Part shown: piece after piece, positions 1 to 8,662 of the stretch
Position numbering within the stretch: position 1 is the stretch's first letter
Layout of the letters: every line of letters begins with the position of its first letter
Source: Sediminimonas sp.
GTDB lineage: Bacteria > Pseudomonadota > Alphaproteobacteria > Rhodobacterales > Rhodobacteraceae
Assembly (NCBI RefSeq): GCF_024637375.1
Contig: NZ_JAGXFK010000052.1
Location: forward strand, 1 to 33,480
Reading direction: 5' to 3'
DNA length: 33,480 bases
Position numbers and translations under genes: made by a program
The notes under the pieces: model-generated
Databases searched by the model: none
Told to the model about the DNA's origin: nothing
The model's input: the letters and a program-made list of their open reading frames with translations, nothing else

Positions 1-288
1 ATGGGGCAGGTCGTGCCGTTCGTGCTGGTATTCAACTTCGTCGCGGGCTTTGCCTATGTGGTGGCGGGCCTGGGCTTGTGGCTTCGGAAATATTGGGCGG
101 CCTGGCTGGCCGCCGCGATATTTGCCGGGTCACTCGTGGTCCTGTTGCTGCTGGGGCTTCACGTTCTGCAAGGCGGCGGCTACGAGATGCGGACGGTCCT
201 GGCCATGCTGCTGCGCACCGTGGTCTGGGCGATGGTTGCGACCGTTGCGTTTTGGGCGCTTGCGCGACGCGCGAAACCAGACGCGTGA
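1..288 (+). CDS. small hydrophobic membrane protein, possibly 5'-partial
   Basis: A 95-residue reading frame opens at the first base of the window and stops with TGA at 286-288. It has three hydrophobic stretches, roughly residues 4-28, 34-56 and 64-87, separated by short charged turns (LRKY, YEMR), and ends in a basic tail (ARRAKPDA). That pattern fits a three-helix inner-membrane protein. I do not recognise a family and assign no function. Because the frame is open at the window edge, the true start may lie upstream. It sits just before rplO, where small uncharacterised genes can interrupt the ribosomal-protein operon in Rhodobacterales (family knowledge, not checked here). The GC-rich third positions match the neighbouring core genes. 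Confidence 0.6.
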   Translation: MGQVVPFVLVFNFVAGFAYVVAGLGLWLRKYWAAWLAAAIFAGSLVVLLLLGLHVLQGGGYEMRTVLAMLLRTVVWAMVATVAFWALARRAKPDA

Positions 289-351
289 GCGAGGCGATCA
301 TGGCGTGCGCCCCCATTTTTCCGGGGCGGCGTGCCCGCCCGGACAGCGCCC

Positions 352-380
352 TTGCATTCGCGGCGCGCGGCTTCTATACG
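352..380 (+). promoter_or_regulatory. candidate sigma70-type promoter ahead of rplO
   Basis: TTGCAT at 352-357 and TATACG at 375-380 are separated by exactly 17 bases. The -10 matches consensus at four of six positions and the -35 at three. It lies in the 189-base gap between the small membrane-protein gene and rplO, so it could supply an internal promoter for the distal part of the operon. The same gap contains a weak hairpin (308-313 pairing with 323-328) without a clean T-tract after it. This is inferred from spacing and sequence only. Confidence 0.4.
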
Positions 381-477
381 CGCCGCTGTGGCCTTCCTGG
401 CCCGACTCAACCTGAAACGACGCCGTGGTCGGCCGCTCCCGTCGCTGGGGGCCGTATCCGGCACAAGGAGAAGCGAC

Positions 478-951
478 ATGAAACTCAACGAACTTCGTGA
501 CAACGACGGCGCGGCGCATCGGCGCAAGCGCGTGGCGCGCGGCCCCGGCTCGGGCAAGGGCAAGATGGGCGGCCGTGGCATCAAGGGGCAAAAGGCGCGC
601 TCGGGCGTGGCCATCAATGGCTACGAGGGCGGGCAGATGCCGCTCTACCAGCGCCTGCCCAAACGCGGCTTCAACAAGCCCAACCGCAAATCATACGCTG
701 TGGTCAATCTCGGTCTCATCCAGAAATTCCTCGACGCCGGCAAGATCGACGCCGGTCAGCCGATCACCGAGGATGTGCTCGTGGCCTCGGGCCTGGTGCG
801 ACGCAAGCTCGACGGCGTGCGCGTACTGGCCAAGGGCGATCTGACGACCAAGGTCACGCTGGAAGTGACCGGCGCGTCGCGCGCGGCGGTCGAGGCGGTC
901 GAAAAGGCCGGTGGCGCTCTCAAGGTTGCAGCGCGGCCCGCGGCTGAATGA
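478..951 (+). CDS. rplO: 50S ribosomal protein L15
   Basis: L15 is a component of the large ribosomal subunit that binds 23S rRNA late in assembly. The 157-residue product starts [19 protein letters not shown] and carries the glycine/lysine-rich N-terminal extension ([21 protein letters not shown], residues about 20-41) followed by [18 protein letters not shown], both L15 hallmarks. The C-terminal half holds the globular domain ([19 protein letters not shown]). I chose the ATG at 478 because AAGGAG at 465-470 lies seven bases upstream. The open frame extends further upstream to 331, but that extension has no L15 character. The next gene is secY, the usual order in the spc operon. Confidence 0.96.
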   Translation: MKLNELRDNDGAAHRRKRVARGPGSGKGKMGGRGIKGQKARSGVAINGYEGGQMPLYQRLPKRGFNKPNRKSYAVVNLGLIQKFLDAGKIDAGQPITEDVLVASGLVRRKLDGVRVLAKGDLTTKVTLEVTGASRAAVEAVEKAGGALKVAARPAAE

Positions 952-962
952 ATCGGGTTGTG

Positions 963-1042
963 AGCGGCGCCCGCGCCGCTTACAAGTACCCGCAGTTTTC
1001 CATGAACGCCGCCTGAGCCGGAAAACCGCTCTGGGCGGCGTT
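963..1042 (+). promoter_or_regulatory. structured rplO-secY leader with two alternative pairings
   Basis: The 111-base gap between rplO and secY is unusually rich in dyads. First, AGCGGCG (963-969) pairs with CGCCGCT (974-980) around a 4-base loop. Second, AACGCCGCC (1005-1013) pairs with GGCGGCGTT (1034-1042). Inside that stem, GAG and CGG (1015-1021) pair with CCG and CTC (1026-1031) around an AAAA loop, with one bulged C. Third, GTTTTCC (995-1001) can instead pair with GGAAAAC (1020-1026), which would break the inner part of the second stem. No T-tract follows any of them. The second hairpin ends about 20 bases before the secY start. It may act as a translational or RNA-stability switch, or as an RNase processing site; that role is inference. 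Confidence 0.5.
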
Positions 1043-1062
1043 GTCACTTGAAAGAGACCCGC

Positions 1063-2433
1063 ATGGCATCTGCAGCAGAACAAATGGCGGCGAACACCAG
1101 TTGGGGCGCGTTGGCCAAGGCGACCGATCTGCGCAACCGTATCCTGTTCACCCTTGGCCTGCTGATTGTTTATCGGCTTGGCACCTTCATCCCGGTTCCG
1201 GGGATCGAAGGCGAAGCGCTGCGCGACTTCATGGAGGGCGCGGCCGCGGGCCTGGGCGGTATCCTGTCGATGTTCACCGGCGGCGCGCTTGGCCGCATGG
1301 GGATCTTCGCGCTGGGGATCATGCCCTATATCTCGGCTTCGATCATCATCCAGTTGCTGGCGTCGATGGTGCCGCGGCTCGAACAGATCAAGAAAGAGGG
1401 CGAACAGGGCCGCAAGAAGATAAACCAGTACACCCGCTACGGCACCGTGTTCCTGGCCACGTTGCAGGCTTACGGGCTGGCGCGCAGCCTGGAGGCGGGC
1501 GATCTGGCCACCGAGCCGGGGCTTTATTTCCAGGCCTCGACGGTCATCACGCTGGTGGGCGGCACGATGTTCCTGATGTGGCTGGGCGAACAGATCACCG
1601 CCCGCGGCATCGGCAACGGCATCTCGCTGATCATCTTCGTCGGCATCGTGGCCGAGATCCCCGCGGCACTGGCGCAGTTCCTCAGCCAGGGGCGGTCGGG
1701 TGCGATCAGCCCCGCGGTGATCGTCGGCGTGCTGGTGATGGTGGTCGCCGTGATTGCCTTCGTGGTGTTCATGGAACGCGCTTTGCGCAAGATCCATATC
1801 CAGTATCCGCGCCGGCAGGTGGGGATGAAGGTCTATGATGGCGGCTCGTCGCACCTGCCCGTCAAGGTCAACCCGGCGGGCGTGATCCCGGCGATCTTTG
1901 CCAGCTCGCTTCTGCTGCTGCCGACGACGGTCAGCACCTTCTCGGGCAATCAGACCGGGCCGGTGATGTCCACGATATTGGCCTATTTCGGGCCTGGGCA
2001 GCCGCTCTACCTGCTGTTCTTCGTGTTGATGATCGTGTTCTTTGCGTATTTCTATACCTTCAACGTGTCGTTCAAGCCCGAAGATGTGGCTGACAACCTG
2101 AAGAACCAGAACGGGTTTGTTCCCGGCATTCGGCCGGGCAAGAAAACCGCCGAATACCTGGAATACGTCGTCAACCGCGTGCTGGTGCTGGGCTCGGGCT
2201 ATCTGGTGGCGGTGATGCTGCTGCCTGAAATCCTGCGCAGCCAGTTTGCGATTCCGTTCTATTTCGGCGGCACCTCGGTTCTGATCGTGGTCTCGGTGGC
2301 CATGGACACCGTCCAGCAGGTGCAAAGCCATCTCTTGGCGCATCAATACGAGGGCCTGATCGAGAAATCCCAGCTGCGCGGCAAATCGCGCAAGCGCGGC
2401 AAGGGCGGCAAAAAAGGGACAGGACGCAAATGA
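1063..2433 (+). CDS. secY: preprotein translocase subunit SecY
   Basis: SecY forms the protein-conducting channel of the inner membrane with SecE and SecG, and is driven by SecA or by ribosomes. The 456-residue product has ten hydrophobic segments. It shows the family signatures GTFIPVPGI near the N-terminus, the helix-2 region [21 protein letters not shown], and LTWLG-like [21 protein letters not shown] in the middle. The cytosolic loop [23 protein letters not shown] is followed by a basic C-terminal tail ([15 protein letters not shown]). A TTG at 1048 would add five residues; I chose ATG 1063 because of the GAAAGAG at 1050-1056 and the normal SecY N-terminus ([15 protein letters not shown]). 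Its stop overlaps the adk start (ATGA), so translation is probably coupled. Confidence 0.97.
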   Translation: MASAAEQMAANTSWGALAKATDLRNRILFTLGLLIVYRLGTFIPVPGIEGEALRDFMEGAAAGLGGILSMFTGGALGRMGIFALGIMPYISASIIIQLLASMVPRLEQIKKEGEQGRKKINQYTRYGTVFLATLQAYGLARSLEAGDLATEPGLYFQASTVITLVGGTMFLMWLGEQITARGIGNGISLIIFVGIVAEIPAALAQFLSQGRSGAISPAVIVGVLVMVVAVIAFVVFMERALRKIHIQYPRRQVGMKVYDGGSSHLPVKVNPAGVIPAIFASSLLLLPTTVSTFSGNQTGPVMSTILAYFGPGQPLYLLFFVLMIVFFAYFYTFNVSFKPEDVADNLKNQNGFVPGIRPGKKTAEYLEYVVNRVLVLGSGYLVAVMLLPEILRSQFAIPFYFGGTSVLIVVSVAMDTVQQVQSHLLAHQYEGLIEKSQLRGKSRKRGKGGKKGTGRK

Positions 2434-3074
2434 ACATCATTCTTCTGGGCCCCCCGGGGGCCGGCAAGGGCACCCAGGCGCGCCACCTGGTCGAGACGCG
2501 CGACATGATCCAGCTAAGCACCGGCGACATGCTGCGCGAGGCCAAGGACAGTGGCACCGAGATGGGTCGCAAGGTGGCCGAGGTGATGGCGCGCGGTGAC
2601 CTGGTGACCGACGAAATCGTCATCGGGCTGATCCGCGAAAAGCTGGAAGGCGACAGCAAGGGCGGCTTCATCTTCGACGGGTTCCCGCGCACGCTGGCCC
2701 AGGCCGACGCGCTGGCCGAGCTGCTGCAAAGCACAGGCCAGTCGCTGGATGCGGTAATCGAGATGCAGGTCGACGACGAGGCGCTGGTCGAGCGGATCAC
2801 CGGGCGCTATACCTGCGCCAACTGCGGTGAGGTTTATCACGACGTCACCAAGCGCCCTGCCGTCGACGGCGTGTGCGACTCCTGCGGGGGCACCGAGATG
2901 AAGCGCCGCGCCGACGACAACGAAGACAGCCTGCGCCAGCGGTTGATGGAATACTACAAGAAGACCTCGCCGCTGATCGGATACTACTACGCGAAGGGCA
3001 AGCTGCACACCGTCGATGGCCTGGCCGATATCGACGACGTCAGGGCGGCCATCGCGGCGGTTCTGGACGCCTGA
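2430..3074 (+). CDS. adk: adenylate kinase, zinc-type LID
   Basis: The enzyme converts ATP plus AMP to two ADP in the cytoplasm. The 214-residue product has the P-loop GPPGAGKG at residues 7-14, the AMP-binding region (STGDMLREA, residues 30-38), and [10 protein letters not shown] near residue 83. Its LID domain carries four cysteines, C129-x2-C132 and C149-x2-C152. These are the zinc-binding pattern seen in many Gram-positive and alphaproteobacterial enzymes and absent from the E. coli one. The ATG overlaps the secY stop by four bases. secY-adk is a conserved pair in many bacteria. The length is normal for long-form adenylate kinases. Confidence 0.97.
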   Translation: MNIILLGPPGAGKGTQARHLVETRDMIQLSTGDMLREAKDSGTEMGRKVAEVMARGDLVTDEIVIGLIREKLEGDSKGGFIFDGFPRTLAQADALAELLQSTGQSLDAVIEMQVDDEALVERITGRYTCANCGEVYHDVTKRPAVDGVCDSCGGTEMKRRADDNEDSLRQRLMEYYKKTSPLIGYYYAKGKLHTVDGLADIDDVRAAIAAVLDA

Positions 3075-3079
3075 GCCAG

Positions 3080-3095
3080 CGCGCCCGCGGGCGCG
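3080..3095. repeat. 16-bp perfect GC palindrome after adk
   Basis: CGCGCCCGCGGGCGCG at 3080-3095 is its own reverse complement and begins six bases after the adk stop. As RNA it can form a six-base-pair all-GC stem with a four-base loop. No T-run follows, so it is not a standard intrinsic terminator. It may protect the 3' end of the secY-adk message. The remaining adk-rpsM gap (to 3321) has a TTGACG at 3131-3136 with a weak TAGGCA 17 bases later (3154-3159), which might serve rpsM. Confidence 0.45.
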
Positions 3096-3321
3096 AATGC
3101 CGTGCCCCGAGGATTAGGGCAGGGCGGGGCTTGACGTCACCGCCGTTTGGTCATAGGCACCGCAATCTGTATCGCGATTTGATTCTGCCGTCTCGCGCGC
3201 GTGTATCCGGCAGGGATCATATTACCTCTATCAGCTGCGGCCCGCAGGCACGATGCCGGCGGGTCACCGTTGTGAAAAAAGGTTCTGGAGCTACGGAACC
3301 GCAACGAAAGGAACGTATGAC

Positions 3322-3690
3322 GTGGCACGTATCGCCGGCGTAAACATCCCGACCCACAAACGGGTTCCCATCGCACTGACCTATATCACCGGAATCGGCC
3401 CTTCGTCGGCCAGCACGATCTGCGACGCGCTCAGCATCGACCAGTCGCGGCGCGTCAACGAGTTGTCGGATGCCGAGGTCATGTCGATCCGCGAACACAT
3501 CGACAGCAACTTCACCGTCGAAGGCGACCTGCGCCGAGAGACGCAGATGAACATCAAGCGCCTGATGGACCTGGGCTGCTACCGCGGCCTGCGCCATCGC
3601 CGCAACCTCCCCGTGCGCGGCCAGCGCACCCATACCAACGCACGCACGCGCAAGGGCCCCGCGAAGGCCATTGCCGGCAAGAAGAAGTAA
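3322..3690 (+). CDS. rpsM: 30S ribosomal protein S13
   Basis: S13 sits in the head of the small subunit and contacts the large subunit and the P-site tRNA. The 122-residue product begins [25 protein letters not shown] after the initiator, the conserved S13 N-terminus. It ends in the basic tail with [24 protein letters not shown] that reaches toward the P-site tRNA. The start is a GTG at 3322, chosen because homologous S13 proteins begin exactly there and AAAGGA at 3307-3312 precedes it by nine bases. The frame is open upstream to 3253, but that part is not S13-like. It leads the alpha-operon group rpsM-rpsK-rpoA-rplQ. Confidence 0.96.
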   Translation: MARIAGVNIPTHKRVPIALTYITGIGPSSASTICDALSIDQSRRVNELSDAEVMSIREHIDSNFTVEGDLRRETQMNIKRLMDLGCYRGLRHRRNLPVRGQRTHTNARTRKGPAKAIAGKKK

Positions 3691-3705
3691 GGGAGGACGC
3701 AGTCA

Positions 3706-4098
3706 ATGGCACGGGATACCCGCCGCGGGGCCAAGAAAAAGGTCTCCAAGAACATCGCCACCGGCGTGGCGCATGTGAATTCGTCGTTCAACAACACCAA
3801 GATCCTGATCTCGGATGTGCAGGGCAACGCGATCGCGTGGTCGTCTGCCGGCACCATGGGTTTCAAGGGGTCGCGCAAGTCGACGCCCTATGCCGCGCAG
3901 CTGGCTGCCGAGGATGCCGGCCGCAAGGCGCAGGACCACGGTATGCGCACCCTCGAAGTCGAGGTTCAGGGCCCCGGCTCGGGCCGCGAATCGGCACTGC
4001 GCGCGCTGGCTGCCGTAGGCTTCAACATCACCTCGATCCGCGACGTCACGCCGATCGCGCACAACGGCTGCCGCCCGCCGAAACGTCGCCGGGTCTGA
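3706..4098 (+). CDS. rpsK: 30S ribosomal protein S11
   Basis: S11 forms part of the platform of the small subunit near the mRNA exit. The 130-residue product carries the conserved blocks [46 protein letters not shown] and [17 protein letters not shown], and the terminal signature [18 protein letters not shown]. The ATG at 3706 follows rpsM by 15 bases and has a GGGAGGA ribosome-binding site. Length and sequence are ordinary for the family. Confidence 0.97.
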   Translation: MARDTRRGAKKKVSKNIATGVAHVNSSFNNTKILISDVQGNAIAWSSAGTMGFKGSRKSTPYAAQLAAEDAGRKAQDHGMRTLEVEVQGPGSGRESALRALAAVGFNITSIRDVTPIAHNGCRPPKRRRV

Positions 4099-4112
4099 CA
4101 GGATTTTCTTGA

Positions 4113-4143
4113 AAGGGGGCCGCGCGACAGGTGCGGCCCCCTT
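4113..4143 (+). terminator. strong GC hairpin between rpsK and rpoA (no clear T-tract)
   Basis: AAGGGGGCCGC (4113-4123) pairs with GCGGCCCCCTT (4133-4143) around a nine-base loop, giving an 11-bp stem. It begins 15 bases after the rpsK stop and is followed by CCGTCATTATC rather than a run of T. It has the shape of a terminator but the tail of a pausing or processing element. Between two genes that are normally cotranscribed it may partially attenuate transcription or set the relative level of rpoA. Confidence 0.5.
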
Positions 4144-4210
4144 CCGTCATTATCAAACCTCGGGCGTTCTGGCCTTTGGACATGGGGACAGAACAGGAAT
4201 GGAGGGACGC

Positions 4211-5227
4211 ATGATCCACAAAAATTGGGCTGAATTGATCAAGCCGGGCCAGCTTGAGGTGCAGCCGGGCAGCGATCCGCAGCGCCAGGCCACCGTAGTG
4301 GCCGAACCGCTTGAGCGCGGCTTCGGCCTGACGTTGGGCAACGCGCTGCGTCGGATACTCATGTCGTCGCTGCAAGGCGCCGCGATCACCTCGTTGCAGA
4401 TGGACAACGTCCTGCACGAGTTTTCCAGCGTCGCCGGCGTGCGCGAGGACGTCACCGACATCGTTCTCAACCTCAAGGGCGTCGCCCTGCGCATGGAGGT
4501 CGAGGGCCCCAAGCGCCTGTCGATCAACGCCAAGGGGCCGGGCGCCGTGACCGCGGCCGACATCAGCGACAGCGCCGGGATCGAGATACTCAACCCCGAG
4601 CATGTCATCTGCCACCTCGACGAGGGGGCGGACCTGTACATGGAACTGACGGTCAACACCGGCAAGGGCTATGTCCCCGCCGACAAGAACAAGCCCGAGG
4701 ATGCGCCGATCGGGCTGATCCCGATCGACGCGATTTATTCGCCGGTGCGCAAGGTCAGCTACGATGTGCAGCCTACCCGCGAGGGGCAGGTGCTGGATTA
4801 CGACAAGCTGATGCTCAAGGTCGATACCGACGGTTCGATCACGCCCGATGACGCGGTGGCGTTCGCCGCGCGCATCCTGCAGGACCAGCTTTCGATCTTC
4901 GTCAACTTCGACGAACCCGAAGCCGCCAGCCGCCAGGACGAGGACGACGGGTTGGAGTTCAACCCGCTGTTGCTCAAGAAGGTGGACGAACTGGAGCTTT
5001 CCGTGCGGTCGGCCAACTGCCTGAAGAACGACAACATCGTCTATATCGGTGACCTGATCCAGAAGACCGAGGCCGAGATGCTGCGCACGCCGAACTTCGG
5101 CCGCAAGTCGCTCAACGAGATCAAGGAAGTCCTCAGCGGCATGGGCTTGCACCTGGGTATGGATGTCGAGGACTGGCCGCCCGACAACATCGAGGAACTG
5201 GCCAAGAAATTCGAAGACGCCTTCTGA
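4211..5227 (+). CDS. rpoA: DNA-directed RNA polymerase subunit alpha
   Basis: The alpha subunit dimerises to nucleate RNA polymerase assembly; its C-terminal domain contacts promoter UP elements and activators. The 338-residue product begins [20 protein letters not shown]. The N-terminal domain has the conserved [25 protein letters not shown] assembly motif. The C-terminal domain (about residue 250 onward) contains [21 protein letters not shown] and [25 protein letters not shown], the helix-hairpin-helix module. I chose ATG 4211 because GGAGGG lies about five bases upstream and the length matches alphaproteobacterial RpoA. An in-frame codon at 4109 would fall inside the upstream hairpin. Confidence 0.98.
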   Translation: MIHKNWAELIKPGQLEVQPGSDPQRQATVVAEPLERGFGLTLGNALRRILMSSLQGAAITSLQMDNVLHEFSSVAGVREDVTDIVLNLKGVALRMEVEGPKRLSINAKGPGAVTAADISDSAGIEILNPEHVICHLDEGADLYMELTVNTGKGYVPADKNKPEDAPIGLIPIDAIYSPVRKVSYDVQPTREGQVLDYDKLMLKVDTDGSITPDDAVAFAARILQDQLSIFVNFDEPEAASRQDEDDGLEFNPLLLKKVDELELSVRSANCLKNDNIVYIGDLIQKTEAEMLRTPNFGRKSLNEIKEVLSGMGLHLGMDVEDWPPDNIEELAKKFEDAF

Positions 5228-5338
5228 GGCGTCTTCACACCACCCGGGCCGCACGCGCCCCAAGGAGAGTTGCTGACACGCATCGGCAACCGGACAAAGC
5301 AAAACCGCCCGTAGAGGGCCGAAACCGGAGACAAGAAA

Positions 5339-5758
5339 ATGCGTCACGCAAGAGGATACCGCCGCCTGAATCGCACCCACGAGCACCGCAAGGCGCTGTG
5401 GGCGAACATGGCCGGCTCGCTCGTCGAACACGAGCAGATCAAGACCACCCTGCCCAAGGCCAAGGAACTGCGCCCGATCGTGGAAAAGTTGATCACGCTG
5501 GCAAAGCGCGGTGACCTGCACGCACGTCGCCAGGCGGCCGCGCAGCTCAAGCAGGACGCGCATGTCGCCAAGCTGTTCGACGTGCTGGGCGCGCGCTACA
5601 AGGACCGCCAGGGCGGGTATGTGCGCATCCTCAAGGCCGGGTTCCGCTATGGCGACATGGCACCGATGGCGATCATCGAACTGGTCGACCGCGACCCCGA
5701 CGCCAAGGGCAAGGCCGACAAGGAACGCGTCGCCGCCGAGGAAGACGCCGACGCGTGA
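5339..5758 (+). CDS. rplQ: 50S ribosomal protein L17
   Basis: L17 lies near the peptide exit of the large subunit. The 139-residue product opens with [20 protein letters not shown] and contains [24 protein letters not shown] and [27 protein letters not shown], all diagnostic. It has an acidic/lysine-rich C-terminal extension ([19 protein letters not shown]), making it somewhat longer than the 127-residue E. coli protein, as is common in this group. It follows rpoA by 111 bases and is the last gene before a clear terminator. Confidence 0.97.
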   Translation: MRHARGYRRLNRTHEHRKALWANMAGSLVEHEQIKTTLPKAKELRPIVEKLITLAKRGDLHARRQAAAQLKQDAHVAKLFDVLGARYKDRQGGYVRILKAGFRYGDMAPMAIIELVDRDPDAKGKADKERVAAEEDADA

Positions 5759-5783
5759 TCGCGCCACATTTGCGCATGCAACA

Positions 5784-5812
5784 GGCCCCCGTCTTCGCGG
5801 CGGGGGTCTTTT
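5784..5812 (+). terminator. rho-independent terminator after rplQ
   Basis: GGCCCCCG (5784-5791) pairs with CGGGGGTC (5801-5808), with one G-T pair, around a nine-base loop. TCTTTT follows at 5807-5812. It lies 25 bases past the rplQ stop and ahead of a new gene with its own ribosome-binding site, so it most likely ends the ribosomal-protein/rpoA operon. Confidence 0.85.
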
Positions 5813-5882
5813 CAATGGCGCCTCCGCGCCTTGCAATCCCCCGACCGGGGCCGCATATCTTCGCCAAAGACGGAGGTATGCG

Positions 5883-7268
5883 ATGGTCCGTTTCCTGATC
5901 GTGCTGTTGTGCTTGGGGCTGGTGCCGCTGGTGGCCCCGGCCGAGACCCGTGTGCCGCAGAGCCGCGCCGAGGTGCAGTTGAGCTTCGTGCCGCTGGTCA
6001 AGCAGGCGACGCCGGCGGTGGTCAACATCTACGCCCGGCGCGTTGTCGCCGAGCGCACCAGCCCGTTCATGAACGACCCGTTCTTCGAGGGGCTGTTTCG
6101 CAATTTCGGCACCACCCGGCCGCGGGTGCAAAACTCGCTGGGATCGGGCGTGATCCTGTCGGCCGACGGCATCGTGGTCTCGAACTACCATGTCGTCGGA
6201 CAGGCCACCGATATCCGCGTGGTGCTCAATGATCGGCGTGAATTCGACGCGCGGGTACTGCTGGCCGACGAGGAAAGCGATCTTGCGGTGCTCAAGCTGG
6301 AGGGCGCCAGCGACATGCCGTTCCTCAGGCTGCGCGACAGCGACGGCGTCGAGGTGGGTGAACTGGCGCTGGCGATCGGCAACCCGTTCGGGGTGGGTCA
6401 GACCGTCAGCAGCGGTATCATATCCGGGCTGGCGCGGTCGGGCACCGCGACGGGCAGCGCACGCGGCTATTTCATTCAGACCGACGCGCCGATCAACCCC
6501 GGCAATTCGGGCGGTGCATTGATCGACACCGCCGGGCGGCTGATCGGGATCAACACCTCGATCCTGACCCGCTCGGGCGGCTCCAACGGGATCGGGTTCG
6601 CCATTCCGGCCAACCTCGTAAAGCAATTCGTGGTCCAGGCACGGGCCGGCAATGACAGCTTCCAGCGCCCCTGGGCGGGGATGAGCGGGCAGCCTGTCGA
6701 TGCCGACATCGCCGCGTCGCTGGGGCTGGACCGGCCCGGCGGCATGCTGATCTCGCAGTTGCACGCGCAGAGCCCGTTTCGCGAGGCCGGGTTCGAGGCG
6801 GGCGATGTGATCCTGACGGTTGACGGCGAGCCGGTGAACACCCCCGCCGAGATGCTGTTTCGCCTGTCGGTCACCGGGATCGGCGACACCGCCACGATTC
6901 GCAGTTTTCGGCAGGGTCGCACCGCCCGTGTCGACGTTCCGCTGATCGCCGCGCCCGAAACCCCGCCGCGCGACACCCGCACCCTGGGCCGGGCCAGCGC
7001 CCTGCCGGGCCTCGTGCTGAGTACCGTCAACCCCGCCGTGATCGGGGAATACGGCCTGCCGCTGAGCGCGCAGGGCGCGCTGGTCGAGGAACCGGGCCGT
7101 TTCGGCGCCCGCGTCGGGCTGCGCGTCGGCGACGTGATCGAAAAGGTCAACGATGCTCCGGTCACGACGAGCGCCGAGGCCGCCCGCGCCCTGCGCCAGC
7201 GCATGAACATGGTCGCCATCACCGTTCAGCGCGGCGCCGAACGCTTCGTCACCCGGTTCAGGCTTTAG
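5883..7268 (+). CDS. Do/DegP-family periplasmic serine endoprotease
   Basis: HtrA/Do proteases degrade or refold damaged envelope proteins. The 461-residue product has an N-terminal signal peptide (MVRFLIVLLCLGLVPLVAPA, cleavage near residue 20) and a trypsin-like domain with the full triad: H103 in SNYHVVG, D133 in ESDLAVLK, and S209 in NPGNSGGAL. Two PDZ domains follow, about residues 265-355 and 370-455, the second with RVGLRVGDVIEKVNDAPV. The FGTTRPRVQNSLGSG stretch is the usual Q-linker region. I chose ATG 5883 because GGAGG at 5872-5876 precedes it; an ATG at 5878 is out of frame. Whether it is DegP-, DegQ- or DegS-like cannot be decided from motifs, although two PDZ domains exclude DegS. 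Confidence 0.93.
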   Translation: MVRFLIVLLCLGLVPLVAPAETRVPQSRAEVQLSFVPLVKQATPAVVNIYARRVVAERTSPFMNDPFFEGLFRNFGTTRPRVQNSLGSGVILSADGIVVSNYHVVGQATDIRVVLNDRREFDARVLLADEESDLAVLKLEGASDMPFLRLRDSDGVEVGELALAIGNPFGVGQTVSSGIISGLARSGTATGSARGYFIQTDAPINPGNSGGALIDTAGRLIGINTSILTRSGGSNGIGFAIPANLVKQFVVQARAGNDSFQRPWAGMSGQPVDADIAASLGLDRPGGMLISQLHAQSPFREAGFEAGDVILTVDGEPVNTPAEMLFRLSVTGIGDTATIRSFRQGRTARVDVPLIAAPETPPRDTRTLGRASALPGLVLSTVNPAVIGEYGLPLSAQGALVEEPGRFGARVGLRVGDVIEKVNDAPVTTSAEAARALRQRMNMVAITVQRGAERFVTRFRL

Positions 7269-7271
7269 GCC

Positions 7272-8603
7272 ATGGCCGACCTGTTCGATACCGGGGCCGA
7301 TGACGCCCACGCCGCGCAGGCCGACACCGCCCCGCATCCGCTGGCCGACCGCATGCGCCCGCGCACCATGGCTCAGGTGATCGGCCAGCAGCAGGTGATC
7401 GGCCCCGATGCGCCGCTGGGGGTGATGCTGGCGTCGGGAAGTCTCGGATCACTCATTCTCTGGGGGCCGCCGGGGACGGGCAAGACCACCATCGCGCGGC
7501 TGCTGGCGGACGAAACAGACCTGCATTTCGTACAGATCAGCGCCATATTCACCGGCGTGCCGGAACTGCGCAAGGTGTTCGAAGAGGCCAAGCACCGCCG
7601 CGCCAACGGGCAGGGCACGCTGCTGTTCGTGGACGAGATACACCGTTTCAACAAGGCCCAGCAGGACGCCTTTCTGCCGCACATGGAGGACGGCACCATC
7701 CTGTTGGTGGGCGCCACCACCGAGAACCCCAGCTTCGAGTTGAATGCCGCGCTCATGAGCCGCGCGCAGGTGCTGGTGCTCGAACGGCTGAGCCTGGCGG
7801 ACCTGGAGCGTCTGGCGCAACGGGCCGAGGCGGAGATCGGCCGGGCGCTGCCGCTGACCGGCCCTGCGCGCGAGGCGCTGCTGGAAATGGCCGATGGCGA
7901 TGGGCGCGCGGCGCTCAACCTGATCGAGCAGGTGGCGGCGTGGAAGACCGATGCGCCGCTCGATACCGAGGCGCTGTCGGCGCGGCTGATGCGGCGCGCG
8001 GCGCAGTATGACAAGTCGGGCGAGGCGCATTACAACCTGATCTCGGCGCTACACAAGTCGGTGCGCGGCTCGGACCCGGACGCGGCGCTTTACTGGCTGG
8101 CGCGGATGCTGGAGGGCGGCGAAGACCCGCGTTACCTGGCCCGCCGGATCACGCGCATGGCAATCGAGGATATCGGCCTGGCCGACCCCCACGCGCAGGC
8201 GCAATGCCTCGATGCCTGGCAGACCTATGAACGCCTCGGCAGCCCCGAAGGCGAACTGGCGCTGGCGCAGGCGGTGACCTACCTGGCGCTGGCGCCCAAG
8301 TCGAATGCTGCCTACATGGCTTACAAGGCGGCGCGCGCGCTGGCGCGCAAGACCGGCAGCACCCCGCCGCCCAAGCATATCCTGAACGCGCCCACGAAAC
8401 TGATGAAGGACGAGGGCTACGGCGCCGGCTATGCCTATGACCACGATGCCGAGGGCGCCTTTTCCGGGCAGGACTATTTTCCCGAGGACATGAAACGCCC
8501 GGTACTTTACCAGCCGGTCGAACGCGGGTTCGAGCGCGAACTGAAAAAGCGGCTGGATTTCTTCGTGGGCCTGCGCGCCAAGCGCCGAGACGACAGATCC
8601 TGA
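7272..8603 (+). CDS. rarA: replication-associated recombination protein A (RarA/MgsA)
   Basis: RarA is a AAA+ ATPase related to clamp loaders and Mgs1/WRNIP1 that acts at stalled replication forks. The 443-residue product has the RarA N-terminal pattern PLADRMRPRTMAQVIGQ, Walker A GPPGTGKT at residues 65-72, and Walker B LLFVDEIH at 117-124 followed by RFNKAQQDAFLPHMEDG. Sensor 1 is GATTENPSFELN, and SRAQVLVL with a C-terminal tetramerisation domain (IEDIGLADPHA, LALAPKSNAAYMAYKAA) follows. It starts three bases after the protease stop, so the two are probably cotranscribed. Length is normal. Confidence 0.95.
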   Translation: MADLFDTGADDAHAAQADTAPHPLADRMRPRTMAQVIGQQQVIGPDAPLGVMLASGSLGSLILWGPPGTGKTTIARLLADETDLHFVQISAIFTGVPELRKVFEEAKHRRANGQGTLLFVDEIHRFNKAQQDAFLPHMEDGTILLVGATTENPSFELNAALMSRAQVLVLERLSLADLERLAQRAEAEIGRALPLTGPAREALLEMADGDGRAALNLIEQVAAWKTDAPLDTEALSARLMRRAAQYDKSGEAHYNLISALHKSVRGSDPDAALYWLARMLEGGEDPRYLARRITRMAIEDIGLADPHAQAQCLDAWQTYERLGSPEGELALAQAVTYLALAPKSNAAYMAYKAARALARKTGSTPPPKHILNAPTKLMKDEGYGAGYAYDHDAEGAFSGQDYFPEDMKRPVLYQPVERGFERELKKRLDFFVGLRAKRRDDRS

Positions 8604-8662
8604 TCCCCCTGCCAGCTGGCGGGCCGCTTGACAATGGACGCCCCCGCCGCCACAGACGCGGC

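Noticed and set aside
331..477. N-terminal extension of rplO from 331
   Set aside because: L15 homologues start at MKLNEL, and a good ribosome-binding site stands before 478; the extension would also cover the candidate promoter.
691..2346. Long minus-strand open frame opposite rplO and secY (551 codons)
   Set aside because: It is the antisense shadow of a GC-rich coding strand; composition is histidine/arginine/glutamine-rich and resembles no protein, while secY and rplO are certain on the other strand.
4046..6028. 660-codon minus-strand frame across rpoA and rplQ
   Set aside because: Antisense shadow spanning several certain plus-strand genes.
8628..8633. TTGACA as -35 of crcB
   Set aside because: The hexamer is perfect but no acceptable -10 occurs 16-18 bases later (CACAGA at 17), so I do not call a promoter.
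8604..8662. Possible fluoride riboswitch before crcB
   Set aside because: The 59-base gap has none of the conserved fluoride-aptamer sequence or pseudoknot that I could identify.
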